Counted from the stretch's first letter, positions 6,352 through 13,400 are shown. The stretch: 13,400 nt of DNA from an uncultured Leuconostoc sp. (GCA_900554745.1 USIU01000013.1:1-13400); one strand, 5' to 3'. The notes: a model not told the origin generated them from the sequence alone. Made by a program: numbers and translations.

Positions 6352-6365
6352 TGGAAACGCTTACA
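6352..6365 (+). promoter_or_regulatory. CcpA catabolite-responsive element (cre)
   Basis: TGGAAACGCTTACA fits the cre consensus TGNAANCGNWNNCW at every position, and the stricter TGWAARCGYTWNCW at 13 of 14. The flanking A on each side also fits. It lies in the 286-nt regulatory gap between the transporter terminator and purE, 5 bp before the first PurBox-like sequence. Without a mapped promoter it is unclear whether CcpA would repress or activate here. Confidence 0.55.
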
Positions 6366-6370
6366 AAGCA

Positions 6371-6383
6371 AACGTTCGTATAT
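6371..6383 (-). promoter_or_regulatory. PurBox-like site 1
   Basis: Read on the - strand this is ATATACGAACGTT, which matches the Firmicute PurR box AWWWCCGAACWWT at 11 of 13 positions, including the CGAAC core. The same 13 bases recur at 6402-6414, 31 bp downstream (about three helical turns). In lactococci PurR activates from such boxes roughly 76 bp upstream of the start of transcription; in Bacillus it represses. Confidence 0.55.
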
Positions 6384-6401
6384 CAACCTTAAATTGGCAT
6401 T

Positions 6402-6429
6402 AACGTTCGTATATAGCGAACGTTTTTTT
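6402..6429 (+). promoter_or_regulatory. Inverted PurBox-like pair forming a terminator-like hairpin
   Basis: A second exact copy of AACGTTCGTATAT (6402-6414, PurBox on the - strand) meets an oppositely oriented TATAGCGAACGTT (6412-6424). As RNA, AACGTTCG (6402-6409) pairs over 8 bp with CGAACGTT (6417-6424) around a 7-nt loop, and the T-run reaches 6429. The segment therefore looks both like a double PurR site and like an intrinsic terminator. If a promoter lies upstream, it could act as an attenuator ahead of purE. If the promoter lies downstream, only the operator role applies. A -10-like TTAAAT (6482-6487) about 70 bp downstream would suit activation by PurR, but this is weak. Confidence 0.5.
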
Positions 6430-6535
6430 AATTTGTGTGAATTTTCTTATTTAAAATCGTACTATTTTGCGCTTTTTTCTGTTAAATTTAAATAGCAGAC
6501 GAACGAATAATTAATGTCGGATTGAATTATCGTTA

Positions 6536-6548
6536 AAACACGAACAAT
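6536..6548 (+). promoter_or_regulatory. PurBox-like site adjoining the purE ribosome binding site
   Basis: AAACACGAACAAT matches AWWWCCGAACWWT at 11 of 13 positions and ends where the TGGAGGG ribosome binding site begins. It is 10 nt from the purE ATG, an unusual place for an activator box. A poorer CGAAC core is also present at 6500-6504. It may be part of the PurR array or a chance match. Confidence 0.35.
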
Positions 6549-6558
6549 GGAGGGTATT

Positions 6559-7044
6559 ATGCCACAAGTCGCGGTAGTCATGGGCTCAACAAGTGATTGG
6601 CCAACAATGAAGCAAACAGTCAAGTTATTAGAAACTTTAGGGGTGACGTATGAAAAACATGTGATTTCAGCACACCGTATGCCCGAACAGCTACAAGCCT
6701 TCGGTCAAGCAGCACAGGACAATGGCTTACAAGTGATTATTGCTGGTGCTGGAGGCGCAGCGCATTTACCGGGGATGTTAGCCGCCAATACATTGGTGCC
6801 AGTCATTGGTGTACCGATGCAATCACGCGCGCTCAACGGCTTGGATTCACTCTTGTCAATTGTGCAAATGCCTGCGGGGATTCCAGTTGCCACTGTGGCC
6901 ATTGGTGAAGCAGGGGCCAAAAATGCAGCGATTTTAGCCGCACAAATTGTTGCCCAAGGACAACCGGACGTTTTGGCGAATTTGGCCGCATTCCGCGCCA
7001 AGCAAACACAACAATCAATTGATAGTGAGGCCGATCTCGTATGA
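6559..7044 (+). CDS. purE: N5-carboxyaminoimidazole ribonucleotide mutase (class I PurE)
   Basis: PurE moves the carboxyl group of N5-CAIR to give CAIR in de novo purine synthesis. The 161-residue product shows the class I signatures GSTSDWPTM (9-17), SAHRMP (37-42), GAGGAAHLPGM (63-73), VIGVPMQSRALNGLDSLLSI (82-101) and QMPAGIPVATVAIGEAGAKN (103-122). The Ser-His pair of SAHR and the H69 loop are intact. I use ATG 6559, because TGGAGGG (6548-6554) lies 4 nt before it. The in-frame ATG at 6547 overlaps that ribosome binding site and would add four residues (MEGI) absent from relatives. First gene of the purine operon; its TGA overlaps the purK ATG (ATGA at 7041-7044), which couples translation and suits handover of N5-CAIR. 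Confidence 0.97.
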   Translation: MPQVAVVMGSTSDWPTMKQTVKLLETLGVTYEKHVISAHRMPEQLQAFGQAAQDNGLQVIIAGAGGAAHLPGMLAANTLVPVIGVPMQSRALNGLDSLLSIVQMPAGIPVATVAIGEAGAKNAAILAAQIVAQGQPDVLANLAAFRAKQTQQSIDSEADLV

Positions 7045-8156
7045 CCAATCTTATATTGCCACCGGCAACAATTGGCATTATTGGTGGTGGCCAACTCGGC
7101 CAAATGATGGCCTTAGCCGCAAAGGCCATGGGGTATAAAGTCGGGGTGCTTGATCCAACCCAAGATGCGCCGGCCGGCCAGGTGGCTGATTTTCAGATTG
7201 TTGCGGCCTATGATGATCAAGACGCGATTGATACATTAGCTGCTCGCAGTGATGTGTTGACTTACGAATTTGAAAATGTCGACGTGAACGCCTTGGCGAA
7301 GCATGCCGATTTGGTCCCACAAGGCACTAAATTACTGGAAATTACCAGTAATCGGTTAACTGAGAAAACGTTCATCCGTGATGTTGCGAAAGTCCCCGTT
7401 GCGCAATTTATGGCCATTCATTCAGCCAAGGAATTTGCCGATGCGATTGGCCGGATTACCTTACCAGCGATTTTAAAAACCGTCAGTGGTGGTTATGATG
7501 GTCATGGACAATGGTCAGTTGACAGTGAAGCGGATGTGGCGGCTCTTTTGGCGGACTTTCCTGCAGGAACCCTGATTTTGGAACAACGCGTACCGTTTAA
7601 AAAAGAATTGAGCATCATGGTCACGCGTGATGCCAATGGGCAAGTAGTCTTTTGGCCGATTGCAGAAAATGTGCACGCGAATCATATTTTGAAAACGAGT
7701 TTCGCACCAGCCGTGTTAAGTGCAGCTGATACAGCCAAAATTCAACAAATTGCGGCCAGCATTGCCAATAGCCTGGCCTTACGCGGGGTGTTGGGCATTG
7801 AATTATTTGTCAGTGACGACCATGTGTGGGTCAATGAATTGGCGCCACGCCCGCACAATTCAGGCCATTACACGATTGAGGCCACGACGATTTCTCAATT
7901 TGAAGGCCATATTCGCAGTATTACGGGACTATCACTCCCAGAAATTACCGCTCAGGCGCCAGCTCTCATGCTTAATCTATTGGGTGATGAGGTGCAGCAA
8001 GCGCGTGAAGATTTCGTCAATCATCCCGAATGGCATTTCCATGATTACGGGAAAGCCGCCATTAAACGTGATCGTAAAATGGGGCATCTCACGGTAATCG
8101 GCGAAGAAAATATTCAAAAACTAGATGAATGGAGTCAAACACATGGTCAGCGTTGA
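7041..8156 (+). CDS. purK: N5-carboxyaminoimidazole ribonucleotide synthase (PurK)
   Basis: PurK is an ATP-grasp enzyme that carboxylates AIR with bicarbonate and ATP to N5-CAIR, the substrate of PurE. The 371 residues begin with a Rossmann-like IGIIGGGQLGQMMALAAKAM (11-30). Then come LTYEFENVD (73-81), NRLTEKTF (104-111), the ATP-binding loop ILKTVSGGYDGHGQW (144-158), EQRVPFKKELSI (181-192), the metal/ATP segment VNELAPRPHNSGHYTIEA (264-281) and a C-terminal RKMGHLTV (345-352). All fit full-length PurK. Translation starts inside the purE stop (4-nt overlap) and the 3' end overlaps purC by 14 nt. Confidence 0.97.
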   Translation: MTNLILPPATIGIIGGGQLGQMMALAAKAMGYKVGVLDPTQDAPAGQVADFQIVAAYDDQDAIDTLAARSDVLTYEFENVDVNALAKHADLVPQGTKLLEITSNRLTEKTFIRDVAKVPVAQFMAIHSAKEFADAIGRITLPAILKTVSGGYDGHGQWSVDSEADVAALLADFPAGTLILEQRVPFKKELSIMVTRDANGQVVFWPIAENVHANHILKTSFAPAVLSAADTAKIQQIAASIANSLALRGVLGIELFVSDDHVWVNELAPRPHNSGHYTIEATTISQFEGHIRSITGLSLPEITAQAPALMLNLLGDEVQQAREDFVNHPEWHFHDYGKAAIKRDRKMGHLTVIGEENIQKLDEWSQTHGQR

Positions 8157-8886
8157 ATTTGAAAACCGCGACATTACACAAACAGCCCTTAAGTATACGG
8201 GTAAAGCCAAAGAAGTTTATACGACCAACGATCCTGATATTTTATGGGTGCATTATCTGGACCAAGCCACTGCTTTAAACGGTAAGGTCAAAGAAACGAT
8301 TGCGGGTAAAGGTGAACTCAATAGCGCCATTAGTCATTTATTGTTTGACTATCTGACGCGTCATGGTATTGAAAATCATTATTTGCAGTCAATTTCATCA
8401 ACCGATGAATTGGTGACGGCCCTAGACATTTTACCGATTGAAGTCGTCACGCGGAATTATGCGTCAGGACACTTTGTCAGCAAGTTTGATGCCACACCGA
8501 TGCAAGCCTTAACGCCAGTTGTGCAAGAATTTTATTTCAAGTCAGATGCCTTAGATGATCCGTTCATGAATGATTCCCAGATTTTGGCATTGGGACACGC
8601 AACCGCCGCTGAATTGGCGCAATTGCGTCAGCAATCACAAGATGTGAACCGACTGCTTAGCGTGTTGTTTGAACAAGTCGGGATTCGGCTCGTTGATTTC
8701 AAGCTTGAGTTTGGCCGTACTGCGACCGGTAAGATTATCTTAGCCGATGAATTGTCACCAGATAACATGCGCTTAGTGGATATTGCGACTGGCAAGTCAC
8801 TAGATAAAGATGTTTTCCGTCAACACACAGGTGATGTGACTGTTGGCTACCATGATGTCCTCACACGATTACAGCAAGCGATTTAA
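8143..8886 (+). CDS. purC: SAICAR synthetase (PurC)
   Basis: PurC joins aspartate to CAIR with ATP to make SAICAR. The 247-residue product has KYTGKAKEVY (17-26, glycine-rich nucleotide loop), IAGKGELNS (53-61), ILPIEVVTRNYASG (96-109), DDPFMND (138-144), LVDFKLEFGR (183-192) and LADELSPDNMRLVD (200-213), ending KDVFR (222-226). The segment after RNYASG (HFVSKFDATPMQALTP) differs from the Bacillus RNVVAGSLAKR. I use ATG 8143, preceded by GGAG at 8131-8134. The in-frame ATG at 8125 has no ribosome binding site and would add six residues. The gene begins 14 nt inside purK. No purB lies between purK and purC, unlike in B. subtilis. Confidence 0.96.
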   Translation: MVSVEFENRDITQTALKYTGKAKEVYTTNDPDILWVHYLDQATALNGKVKETIAGKGELNSAISHLLFDYLTRHGIENHYLQSISSTDELVTALDILPIEVVTRNYASGHFVSKFDATPMQALTPVVQEFYFKSDALDDPFMNDSQILALGHATAAELAQLRQQSQDVNRLLSVLFEQVGIRLVDFKLEFGRTATGKIILADELSPDNMRLVDIATGKSLDKDVFRQHTGDVTVGYHDVLTRLQQAI

Positions 8887-8896
8887 GGAGAAAAAA

Positions 8897-9163
8897 ATGT
8901 ATTTAGCAAAGATTTATGTGACTTATAAGCCCTCAATTTTAGACCCACAAGGTGAAGTCATCAAGGCCGCATTGCAACGGATGGATTATGCCGGGGTTGA
9001 ACAAGTGGCGCAAGGGAAGTATTTTGAAGTGAAGTTGCATGCCAAGGATGTTGACACAGCAACTGCCGAAGTTGAAAGCTTTACGGATGCTTTGTTGATT
9101 AACCAAAACACAGAAACGTATCGCTTTGACTTGAGCTTGGTTGAAGACGAGGTGAATGCATGA
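8897..9163 (+). CDS. purS: Phosphoribosylformylglycinamidine synthase subunit PurS
   Basis: A small structural subunit (88 aa) that bridges PurQ and the short form of PurL so that ammonia can pass between their active sites. It reads MYLAKIYVTYKPSILDPQGEVIKAAL, with the typical KPSILDPQG segment, then a C-terminal FTDALLINQNTETYRFDL that matches the family's ending. I use ATG 8897: AAGGAG (8885-8890) lies 6 nt before it. An earlier in-frame ATG at 8843 lies inside purC and would add 18 residues alien to the family. The 3' end shares ATGA with purQ. Confidence 0.95.
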   Translation: MYLAKIYVTYKPSILDPQGEVIKAALQRMDYAGVEQVAQGKYFEVKLHAKDVDTATAEVESFTDALLINQNTETYRFDLSLVEDEVNA

Positions 9164-9828
9164 AAGCCGCAGTGATTAGTTTTCCTGGCTCAAACTGTGA
9201 TTTTGATATGCTTTATGCGTTGAAAGATTTCGGTGTTGATGCGCAAATTGTTTCTGCAAAAGAAAATGATTTAACTGGTTTTGACGCCATCTTTTTGCCT
9301 GGTGGTTTCTCTTATGGCGATTATCTGCGCACGGGTGCGATTGCCCGTTTTTCACCGATCATGAGTGCGGTGACACAAGCCGCTAATGACGGCAAGTTGA
9401 TTGTTGGCATTTGCAATGGCTTCCAAATTCTAACGGAAGCAGGCTTGTTGCCCGGTCAACTGTTGGTGAATGCGACGCCTGGTTTTATTTGTGACGAAGT
9501 GCCACTTCAGATTGCCAACCCACACACGGCCTTTACCAACGCCTATGATCCAGCGGAAACAATGATGATTCCGATTGCGCATGGTGAAGGGAATTACTAC
9601 GCCGATGACGCGACTTTAGCTAAGTTAGAAGAAAATCAGCAAGTGGTTTTCCGCTACGAGGAAAATCCTAATGGTTCGGCCAATGATATTGCTGGGATTA
9701 TGAATGAACAAGGGAATGTCTTTGGCATGATGCCACACCCGGAACGGGCCGTGAATGCTGTCACTGGTAACACAGATGGTCAAAACTTCTTCAAGAGCAT
9801 TCTGTCAGGCATTTTGGCACGCGCATAA
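9160..9828 (+). CDS. purQ: Phosphoribosylformylglycinamidine synthase subunit PurQ (glutaminase)
   Basis: The class I glutamine amidotransferase subunit (222 aa) that releases ammonia from glutamine for the FGAR to FGAM step. It opens with AAVISFPGSNCDFDM (3-17), and has the PGGFSYGDYLRTGAIA loop (47-62), the nucleophile elbow IVGICNGFQIL (81-91, C85) and the catalytic MPHPERA (191-197, H193 and E195), so the triad is complete. The length is normal. It starts within the purS stop (4-nt overlap), with GAGGTG at 9150-9155 as the ribosome binding site. A 68-nt gap separates it from purL. Confidence 0.97.
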   Translation: MKAAVISFPGSNCDFDMLYALKDFGVDAQIVSAKENDLTGFDAIFLPGGFSYGDYLRTGAIARFSPIMSAVTQAANDGKLIVGICNGFQILTEAGLLPGQLLVNATPGFICDEVPLQIANPHTAFTNAYDPAETMMIPIAHGEGNYYADDATLAKLEENQQVVFRYEENPNGSANDIAGIMNEQGNVFGMMPHPERAVNAVTGNTDGQNFFKSILSGILARA

Positions 9829-9896
9829 GATAGACTGACGCCACATCAAGGCATGCAATTTGGCAATTATTGACGTTTTATTGAAAGGCAAAAAAC
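9829..9896. other. Longest intercistronic gap inside the pur operon
   Basis: The 68 nt between purQ and purL contain no gene, no clear hairpin with a T-run and no usable promoter. TTGACG (9870-9875) has no room for a -10 before the purL start. The purL ribosome binding site GAAAGG is at 9883-9888. The gap stands out only because every other junction in the operon overlaps or is 10 nt long. Confidence 0.6.
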
Positions 9897-12119
9897 ATGA
9901 CAACAGTCACAAGCAACGAACTCACACCTGAGCAAGTTCGTGATTCAAAAATTTATACACAATGGGGACTGACAGAAGCAGAATACGATCTAATCGTTGC
10001 TGAACTCAAGCGCCTCCCTAACTATACCGAAACAGGCATTTTCTCTGGTATGTGGTCAGAACACGTATCGTATAAGAAATCAAAGCCCATTCTACGCAAG
10101 TTCTGGTCAACGAACGAACGCGTTTTGCAAGGTCCAGGTGAAGGGGCAGGGATCTTAGATATTGGTGACGGCCAGGCAGTTGTTTTCAAGGCTGAAAGTC
10201 ACAATCATCCAAGTTTCGTAGAACCTTATGAAGGTGCGGCAACTGGTGTTGGTGGTATTCTGCGTGACATTTTCTCAATGGGTGCCCAGCCGATTGCGGT
10301 GCTTGATTCATTGCGTTTTGGGGAATTGGATAATGCCCACACCAAGCATATTGTCGATGGTGTGATTGCCGGCATCGCTGGTTATGGGAACGCCATTGGC
10401 ATTCCAACAGTTGGTGGCGAAATTAGCTTTGACAATGTGTATGCAGGTAATCCCCTTGTCAATGTCATGGCGGTTGGTTTGATGGATCAGGCAGCCATGC
10501 AAGTCGGCCAAGCCAAGGGTGTCGGGAATGCGATTATCTATGTTGGCGCAAAAACGGGTCGTGATGGGATTAATGGGGCGTCATTTGCCTCAGCAGAATT
10601 CTCAACTGAGCATGAGTCTGACCGTTCAGCGGTGCAAGTTGGCGATCCATTCTTGGAAAAGCTAGTCATGGATGCCACGTTAAAGGCAGTTCGCGAACAC
10701 TCAGATATCATTGTTGGCATTCAAGACATGGGTGCTGCTGGGTTGTTGTCATCGAGTTCAGAAATGGCAGCCAAGGCTGGTATGGGCATTACGTTGGACT
10801 TGAACAAGGTGCCACAACGTGAAACGCACATGACACCTTATGAGTTAATGTTGTCTGAATCACAAGAACGGATGTTATTGGTGGTTAAGCGTGGTGAAGA
10901 ACAAGCCATTTTGGATTTGTTCCACGATGCTGATTTGGATGCTGTGGTGATTGGTGAAGTCACGGATAATGGCCGTTATGTGTTGTCATTTAATGATGAG
11001 ATTGTCGCTGATGTGCCCATTGATTTCTTGACACATGCGCCAAAGCAAGACTTGCCAATGGCTGAACCAAAGCGTTTGGCAGCGTTGACGGCTGAACAAT
11101 ATCAACCGGATGTATCGGATGTTAAACAGACTATTCTTGACTTGTTGGCCCAACCAACGATTGCGTCAAAAGCGAGTCTGTTCCGCCATTTTGATTCAAT
11201 GGTGCGTGCTGACACGGCGATTAAGCCGGGTGGTGATGCCAGTCTGGTGCGGGTGCGTGGGACAAAGAAGGCCTTGGCCATGACGACGGATGTCAATGCA
11301 CGGTATTTGTATTTGAACCCGCGTGTTGGAGCTAAAATGGCTGTTGCCGAAGCAGCCCGGAATATTGTGGCCACAGGGGCATTGCCAATCGGCATTACCG
11401 ATGGATTGAACTTTGGTTCACCTGATAATCCAGAAGTATATTACGAATTAGATCAAGCAGTGGCTGGCATCAATGAGGTGGCCAAGCAACTGAACACACC
11501 AATTATTTCCGGGAACGTCTCACTCTACAACGAGACAGATGGTCAAGCCATTTATCCAACCCCAATGATTGGGATGGTTGGCTTACTCGATAACATTGAT
11601 CATGCGACGACAATTGGCTTCAAGCAAGCCGGCGACGCAATTTATGTGATTGGGGCAACTCAAGATAGCTTCAACGGGTCAGAAATTCAAAAAATGCAAA
11701 CCGGCACGATTGATGGGCAACTCTTTGGCTTTGACGATGCAGCAGAAATGGCAGCACAAACGCTTGTCCACCAAGCAATTGGGCAACAATTGCTGGCTAG
11801 TGCGCATGATTTGGCCGAAGGTGGTTTGATTGTTGGGTTGTTGGAAAGCAGTTTTGCCGGTGCCTTGAGCTTTAACGTTCAGACTGGCTTAGACACGCAA
11901 TACTTGTTTGCCGAAACACCAAGTCGTTTTGTGGTCAGTGTGGCCGCAGCAAATGTGGCGGCATTTGAAGCTATGGCTGGTGGCTTGGCAACGCGTATCG
12001 GTGACGTCACAACCGGCGATGATGTGGTCGTGACAACAACGACTGAAGAAATTGTGCTATCACGTGAAGCAGCGCAAAAGGTTTATCAGGAGAGTATCTC
12101 ATGGCAATTACAAGCATAA
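9897..12119 (+). CDS. purL: Phosphoribosylformylglycinamidine synthase subunit PurL (short form)
   Basis: The synthetase subunit (740 aa) uses ATP and ammonia from PurQ to convert FGAR to FGAM. It is the short Gram-positive type that needs PurS and PurQ as separate proteins, not the ~1300-residue fused enzyme. Signatures are GMWSEHVSYKKSKP (51-64), KAESHNHPSFVEPYEGAATG (98-117), GVGGILRDIFSMGA (117-130), a GRDGINGASFASAEF segment, QDMGAAGLLSSSSEMAAKAG and LSESQERML. A second AIRS-like half contains KPGGDASLVRVRG and ISGNVSLYNET. GAAAGG at 9883-9888 precedes the ATG. The last 19 nt, including the stop, lie inside purF, whose ribosome binding site is embedded in the purL coding sequence. Confidence 0.97.
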   Translation: MTTVTSNELTPEQVRDSKIYTQWGLTEAEYDLIVAELKRLPNYTETGIFSGMWSEHVSYKKSKPILRKFWSTNERVLQGPGEGAGILDIGDGQAVVFKAESHNHPSFVEPYEGAATGVGGILRDIFSMGAQPIAVLDSLRFGELDNAHTKHIVDGVIAGIAGYGNAIGIPTVGGEISFDNVYAGNPLVNVMAVGLMDQAAMQVGQAKGVGNAIIYVGAKTGRDGINGASFASAEFSTEHESDRSAVQVGDPFLEKLVMDATLKAVREHSDIIVGIQDMGAAGLLSSSSEMAAKAGMGITLDLNKVPQRETHMTPYELMLSESQERMLLVVKRGEEQAILDLFHDADLDAVVIGEVTDNGRYVLSFNDEIVADVPIDFLTHAPKQDLPMAEPKRLAALTAEQYQPDVSDVKQTILDLLAQPTIASKASLFRHFDSMVRADTAIKPGGDASLVRVRGTKKALAMTTDVNARYLYLNPRVGAKMAVAEAARNIVATGALPIGITDGLNFGSPDNPEVYYELDQAVAGINEVAKQLNTPIISGNVSLYNETDGQAIYPTPMIGMVGLLDNIDHATTIGFKQAGDAIYVIGATQDSFNGSEIQKMQTGTIDGQLFGFDDAAEMAAQTLVHQAIGQQLLASAHDLAEGGLIVGLLESSFAGALSFNVQTGLDTQYLFAETPSRFVVSVAAANVAAFEAMAGGLATRIGDVTTGDDVVVTTTTEEIVLSREAAQKVYQESISWQLQA

Positions 12120-13400
12120 CCGCACAAGAAATGGCCGCTAACTTAGCACGACAGGCGGAAACAGCGCGTGTGAACGTGCGCAGTTTAAATGAAGAATGTG
12201 GTATTTTTGGTGTCTGGGGCCGACAAGATGCTGCCCAATTGACTTATTACGGGTTGCACGCCTTGCAACACCGGGGTCAAGAAGGGGCCGGTATTGTCTC
12301 AAATCACAACGGGCATCTTTGGCAGGAACGTGGTTTAGGCTTGTTGAGCGATGTTTTCCGTGATCCAACCCGGATTGAAGCGTTGGCTGGTGAAAGTGCT
12401 ATCGGGCATGTCCGTTACGCAACGGCTGGTTCTCACGGCATTGAAAACATTCAACCCTTGATGGTGAACTTTCATGATATGCAAATTTCTTTGGCTCATA
12501 ATGGGAATTTGACGAATGCGAAGTCACTTCGTCAAGGATTGGAAGAAGAAGGCGCTATTTTCCAAAGTTCATCAGATTCAGAAATTTTGTTGCACTTGAT
12601 TCGTCGCTCAAAGGCGGACAAATTTGTGGACAAGTTGAAAGAAGCCTTGAATATTGTACGCGGTGGGTTTGCTTACCTGTTACTCACACCACACGGACTA
12701 TATGCTGCTTTGGATCCGCATGCCTTTCGACCATTTGTGATTGGGCAAATGCCAGATGGGCATTACGTGGTCACGTCAGAAACGGCTGCTTTGGACGTTG
12801 CCGGCGCCCGCTTTGTCCGTGACGTACAACCTGGTGAATTGATTACGATTGATGATAACGGCTTAACGATTGATCGCTACACCGATAAGACGACGCTCAA
12901 TATTGATGCAATGGAATATATTTATTTTGCGCGCCCTGACTCAACAATTTACGGTGTTAATGTGCATAAAGCACGTAAGCGCATGGGGGCTGCGCTCGCC
13001 GCTGAACAACCAGTACCTGATGCAGATATTGTTGTTGGTGTGCCAAACTCAAGTCTGTCAGCCGCCGCTGGTTTTGCGGAAGCAACAGGTTTGCCTAATG
13101 AAATGGGCTTGGTGAAAAATCAATATATTGCACGCACTTTTATCGAACCTACACAAGATAAGCGTGAACGAGCAGTGCGGATGAAATTAAGTGCGGTCAA
13201 AGACGTTGTTCGTGGTAAAAATGTGGTGTTAGTCGACGATTCCATCGTGCGTGGCACAACATCAATGTTTATTGTACGCATGCTAAAAGAAGCCGGAGCT
13301 AAGTCGGTGCATGTCCGTATTGCCAGTCCAGTCTTTAAGTTCCCATCATTTTATGGGATTGATATGCAAACTACAGCGGAATTGATGGGGGCTAATAACA
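12101..13400 (+). CDS. purF: Amidophosphoribosyltransferase PurF (3' end beyond window)
   Basis: PurF makes the first committed step: PRPP and glutamine give phosphoribosylamine. The window holds 433 codons, with perhaps 60-70 more beyond the edge. ATG 12101 has AGGAG at 12088-12092, 8 nt away. The Ntn glutaminase nucleophile is C33 in NEECGIFGVWG, which implies a 32-residue propeptide, against 11 in B. subtilis. Then come LQHRGQEGAGI, GHVRYATAGS and LAHNGNLTN of the glutaminase, MEYIYFARPDSTI, the flexible-loop region KNQYIARTFIEPTQDKRE, and the PRPP motif VVLVDDSIVRGTTS. C33 is the only Cys in the visible protein. Positions holding cluster ligands in B. subtilis carry Asp (NIDAMEYIYF) and Ser (FPSFYGID), so an Fe-S cluster is unlikely. 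The gene overlaps purL by 19 nt. Confidence 0.96.
   Translation, partial: MAITSITAQEMAANLARQAETARVNVRSLNEECGIFGVWGRQDAAQLTYYGLHALQHRGQEGAGIVSNHNGHLWQERGLGLLSDVFRDPTRIEALAGESAIGHVRYATAGSHGIENIQPLMVNFHDMQISLAHNGNLTNAKSLRQGLEEEGAIFQSSSDSEILLHLIRRSKADKFVDKLKEALNIVRGGFAYLLLTPHGLYAALDPHAFRPFVIGQMPDGHYVVTSETAALDVAGARFVRDVQPGELITIDDNGLTIDRYTDKTTLNIDAMEYIYFARPDSTIYGVNVHKARKRMGAALAAEQPVPDADIVVGVPNSSLSAAAGFAEATGLPNEMGLVKNQYIARTFIEPTQDKRERAVRMKLSAVKDVVRGKNVVLVDDSIVRGTTSMFIVRMLKEAGAKSVHVRIASPVFKFPSFYGIDMQTTAELMGANN

Noticed and set aside
6312..6558. Purine (guanine) or other known riboswitch ahead of purE
   Set aside because: I looked for the conserved core of the xpt/pbuE-type aptamer and saw none; the region is better explained by PurBox-like and cre sites.
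7720..8097. 125-residue + strand frame inside purK
   Set aside because: Out-of-frame shadow of well-conserved PurK coding sequence, with composition unlike a real protein and no ribosome binding site.
12138..12368. 76-residue - strand frame at the start of purF
   Set aside because: The + strand reads a clear PurF glutaminase domain from 12101 to the window end; the reverse frame is a shadow.
1..13400. Mobile element, phage or CRISPR content
   Set aside because: No transposase, integrase or cas gene, no terminal inverted repeats and no regularly spaced repeats were seen; all genes are housekeeping types in an expected Firmicute order.

Overview
The window looks like chromosomal DNA of a low- to mid-GC Firmicute, most likely a lactic acid bacterium (Lactobacillaceae, possibly a Weissella/Leuconostoc-type lineage). 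The grounds are strong AGGAGG-type ribosome binding sites, the Firmicute order recU - class A PBP - ypsA - gpsB - type B rnpB, an amino-acid ABC transporter with its binding protein fused to its permease, and a purEKCSQLF operon. The genus is an inference from overall character, not from a search. All genes lie on the + strand. Nothing indicates a mobile element, phage or CRISPR array.

Layout. (1) 1-216: no gene. It holds a convincing promoter, a candidate ~120-nt structured small RNA ending in a terminator-like stem and U-tract, and a 14-bp palindrome. (2) 217-4221, cell wall and division block: recU (Holliday junction resolvase) and a PBP1A-type peptidoglycan synthase form a two-gene unit closed by a terminator at 3141-3170. 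Then come ypsA and gpsB, the latter with its own promoter and a GTG start. The PBP begins with an SRxxR motif of the kind GpsB binds, so partner proteins are encoded close together. (3) 4267-4678: RNase P RNA (type B) and its terminator. (4) 4679-6311: a fused substrate-binding/permease amino-acid transporter behind a promoter overlapped by an ArgR-type operator, and closed by a 15-bp terminator. (5) 6312-6558: a regulatory region with a consensus CcpA cre site, several PurR-box-like sequences and a terminator-like hairpin. (6) 6559-13400: the purine operon purE-K-C-S-Q-L-F, tightly packed with overlaps of 4, 14, 4 and 19 nt. purF runs off the window's right edge and was found by reading the frame from 12101.

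Together purF, purL/purS/purQ, purK, purE and purC cover PRPP to phosphoribosylamine, FGAR to FGAM, AIR to N5-CAIR to CAIR, and CAIR to SAICAR. The remaining steps (GAR synthesis and formylation, AIR synthesis, PurB, PurH) must be encoded beyond the window or elsewhere.

The points most worth a second look are the small RNA at 49-169, which shows an 8-nt copy of the 16S anti-Shine-Dalgarno sequence in a predicted unpaired loop; the ArgR-like box on the transporter; the combined cre and PurBox region ahead of purE; and a PurF with an unusually long propeptide that lacks the two visible Cys ligands of the Bacillus-type Fe-S cluster. No wholly new multi-gene system is visible.
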